Source: Hyphomonadaceae bacterium (GTDB taxonomy: Bacteria > Pseudomonadota > Alphaproteobacteria > Caulobacterales > Hyphomonadaceae). Taken from it: a DNA stretch of 14,392 bases. Below, one piece after another: positions 13,405 to 14,392 of the stretch. The stretch's first letter is position 1. The number at the start of each line of letters is the position of its first letter. The stretch lies in assembly GCA_030696545.1 (NCBI GenBank), contig JAUYSA010000486.1, positions 1-14,392 of the forward strand, in the 5' to 3' direction. The notes beneath the pieces are model-generated. The model was not told the origin of the DNA and did not search any database. It saw nothing but the letters and a program-made list of their open reading frames with translations. The position numbers and the translations under genes were made by a program.

Positions 13405-14392
13405 ATGACCTCCCGCGATAAAATCAGAAACTTCTCCATCATCGCCCACATCGACCACGGTAAGTCGACACTGGCGGACCGCATCATCCAGATGACGGGC
13501 GGTCTCACCGCGCGTGAGATGACCGAACAGGTCCTCGATACAATGGATATCGAGAAGGAGCGCGGCATCACGATCAAGGCGCAAACCGTGCGTCTCGATT
13601 ACACCGCCAAGGATGGGGAAACCTACGTCCTCAACCTCATGGACACCCCCGGCCACGTCGACTTTGCCTACGAAGTCTCGCGCTGCCTCGCGGCCTGCGA
13701 GGGTTCGCTTCTGGTCGTTGACGCTTCACAGGGTGTGGAAGCCCAGACGTTGGCCAATGTCTATAAGGCGATCGACGCCAACCACGAGATCGTGCCGGTC
13801 CTCAACAAGGTCGATCTGCCCGCCGCCGAAGTCGGCCGCGTGAAGCAGCAGATTGAAGACGTTATCGGCATCGACGCCAGCGACGCGCTGGAGATCTCGG
13901 CCAAGACCGGCCTCGGCGTCGATACGGTGCTCGAAGCGATCGTCACGCGCCTGCCGCCGCCAAAGACAGGCGATCCCGAGAAGCCGCTTAAGGCGCTGCT
14001 GGTGGACGCCTATTACGACACCTATCTCGGCGTCGTCGTCATCGTTCGGATCGTCGATGGCACGCTGAAGAAGCGTCAGGCAATCCAGATGATGAAGACC
14101 GGCGCGCACTTCGTGCTCGACCGCGTCGGCGTGTTCCGGCCGGGCAAGCTGGTCGATGTCGATGAGCTCGGCCCGGGGGAGGTTGGATTCCTGACGGCCT
14201 CGATCAAGACGGTGGCCGACTGTTCGGTCGGCGATACCATCACTGACGAGCGCAAGCCGACCGAAGAGGCGTTGCCGGGCTTCCGTGAGGTGCAGCCCGT
14301 GGTGTTCTGCGGCCTGTTCCCGGTCGACGCCGCGAAGTTCGAGGACCTGCGCGCAGCCATGGGCAGGCTGCGTCTCAACGACGCCAGCTTCT
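13405..14392 (+). CDS. lepA: Elongation factor 4 (LepA), N-terminal part, runs off right edge
   Basis: The first 329 codons of the translational GTPase LepA/EF4 (about 600 residues when complete) are present; it back-translocates or remodels stalled ribosomes and is highly conserved. All G motifs are seen near the N-terminus: AHIDHGKST (G1), RGITI (G2), DTPGHVDF (G3), NKVDLP (G4) and SAKTG (G5), followed by the domain II beta-barrel (LLVDAYYDTYLGVVV, VGVFRPGK). The LepA-specific sequence RNFSIIAHIDHGKSTLADR near residue 8 separates it from EF-G and TypA. No stop codon occurs before the window end. The start ATG lacks a clear Shine-Dalgarno sequence but is the family's usual start. It is an ordinary core gene, useful as a taxonomic anchor. 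Confidence 0.97.
   Translation, partial: MTSRDKIRNFSIIAHIDHGKSTLADRIIQMTGGLTAREMTEQVLDTMDIEKERGITIKAQTVRLDYTAKDGETYVLNLMDTPGHVDFAYEVSRCLAACEGSLLVVDASQGVEAQTLANVYKAIDANHEIVPVLNKVDLPAAEVGRVKQQIEDVIGIDASDALEISAKTGLGVDTVLEAIVTRLPPPKTGDPEKPLKALLVDAYYDTYLGVVVIVRIVDGTLKKRQAIQMMKTGAHFVLDRVGVFRPGKLVDVDELGPGEVGFLTASIKTVADCSVGDTITDERKPTEEALPGFREVQPVVFCGLFPVDAAKFEDLRAAMGRLRLNDASF

Noticed and set aside
1..14392. CRISPR arrays, tRNA/rRNA genes, insertion sequences, phage or plasmid genes
   Set aside because: No regularly spaced repeats, no tRNA-like cloverleaf, no transposase or integrase motifs and no terminal inverted repeats were found on reading both strands.

Overview
The window comes from a GC-rich bacterial chromosome. 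Gene content and style (short intergenic gaps, ATGA-coupled genes, a FadB-like dehydrogenase, a DUF1295/methyltransferase pair, lepA) fit an alphaproteobacterium, perhaps of the Hyphomonadaceae/Caulobacterales type. That placement is inference from style, not from a marker phylogeny. I see no tRNA, rRNA, CRISPR array, insertion sequence or phage gene. No stretch without a gene exceeds about 215 bases.

Region 1 (1-3610, minus strand) reads as one compact transcription unit. In order of transcription it holds a TetR-type regulator, an acyl-AMP/acyl-CoA ligase-like protein that lacks its C-terminal domain, a lipoprotein with a VOC (glyoxalase-fold) domain, a carboxymuconolactone-decarboxylase-family protein without the AhpD cysteines, and an SDR dehydrogenase cut by the left edge. 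A 440-residue 3-hydroxyacyl-CoA dehydrogenase is divergent from it (3823-5145, plus strand); it looks like a FadB/FadJ protein without its hydratase half. The 212-base divergent control region carries a 7-base direct repeat with 20-base spacing and a perfect short hairpin. Together this looks like a TetR-controlled catabolic cluster for a carboxylic acid or acyl-CoA, but the substrate cannot be read from the sequence.

Region 2 (5142-7474, minus strand) is an ABC-2 type exporter: an ATPase followed, with an ATGA overlap, by an internally duplicated permease. Its stop codon shares a CTAG with the convergent dehydrogenase.

Region 3 (7575-9394, plus strand) is a two-gene ATGA-coupled operon. It encodes a DUF1295 membrane protein (steroid 5-alpha-reductase-like family) and a methyltransferase of the cyclopropane-fatty-acid-synthase superfamily whose motifs look more like coclaurine N-methyltransferase-like proteins than like classical Cfa. 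A 12-bp bidirectional terminator follows.

Region 4 (9469-11430, minus strand) is the most striking gene. It encodes a 653-residue exported protein that joins a cysteine-less redoxin domain, a c-type cytochrome domain, a PHM/DBH-like copper monooxygenase with every expected copper ligand, and two EF-hands.

Region 5 (11598-13284, minus strand) holds a membrane-anchored GH16 glycoside hydrolase, with a cytoplasmic tail built on an 11-residue tryptophan repeat, and a small VOC protein behind it. Region 6 (13405 to the right edge, plus strand) is the first half of lepA (elongation factor 4), divergent from the GH16 gene.
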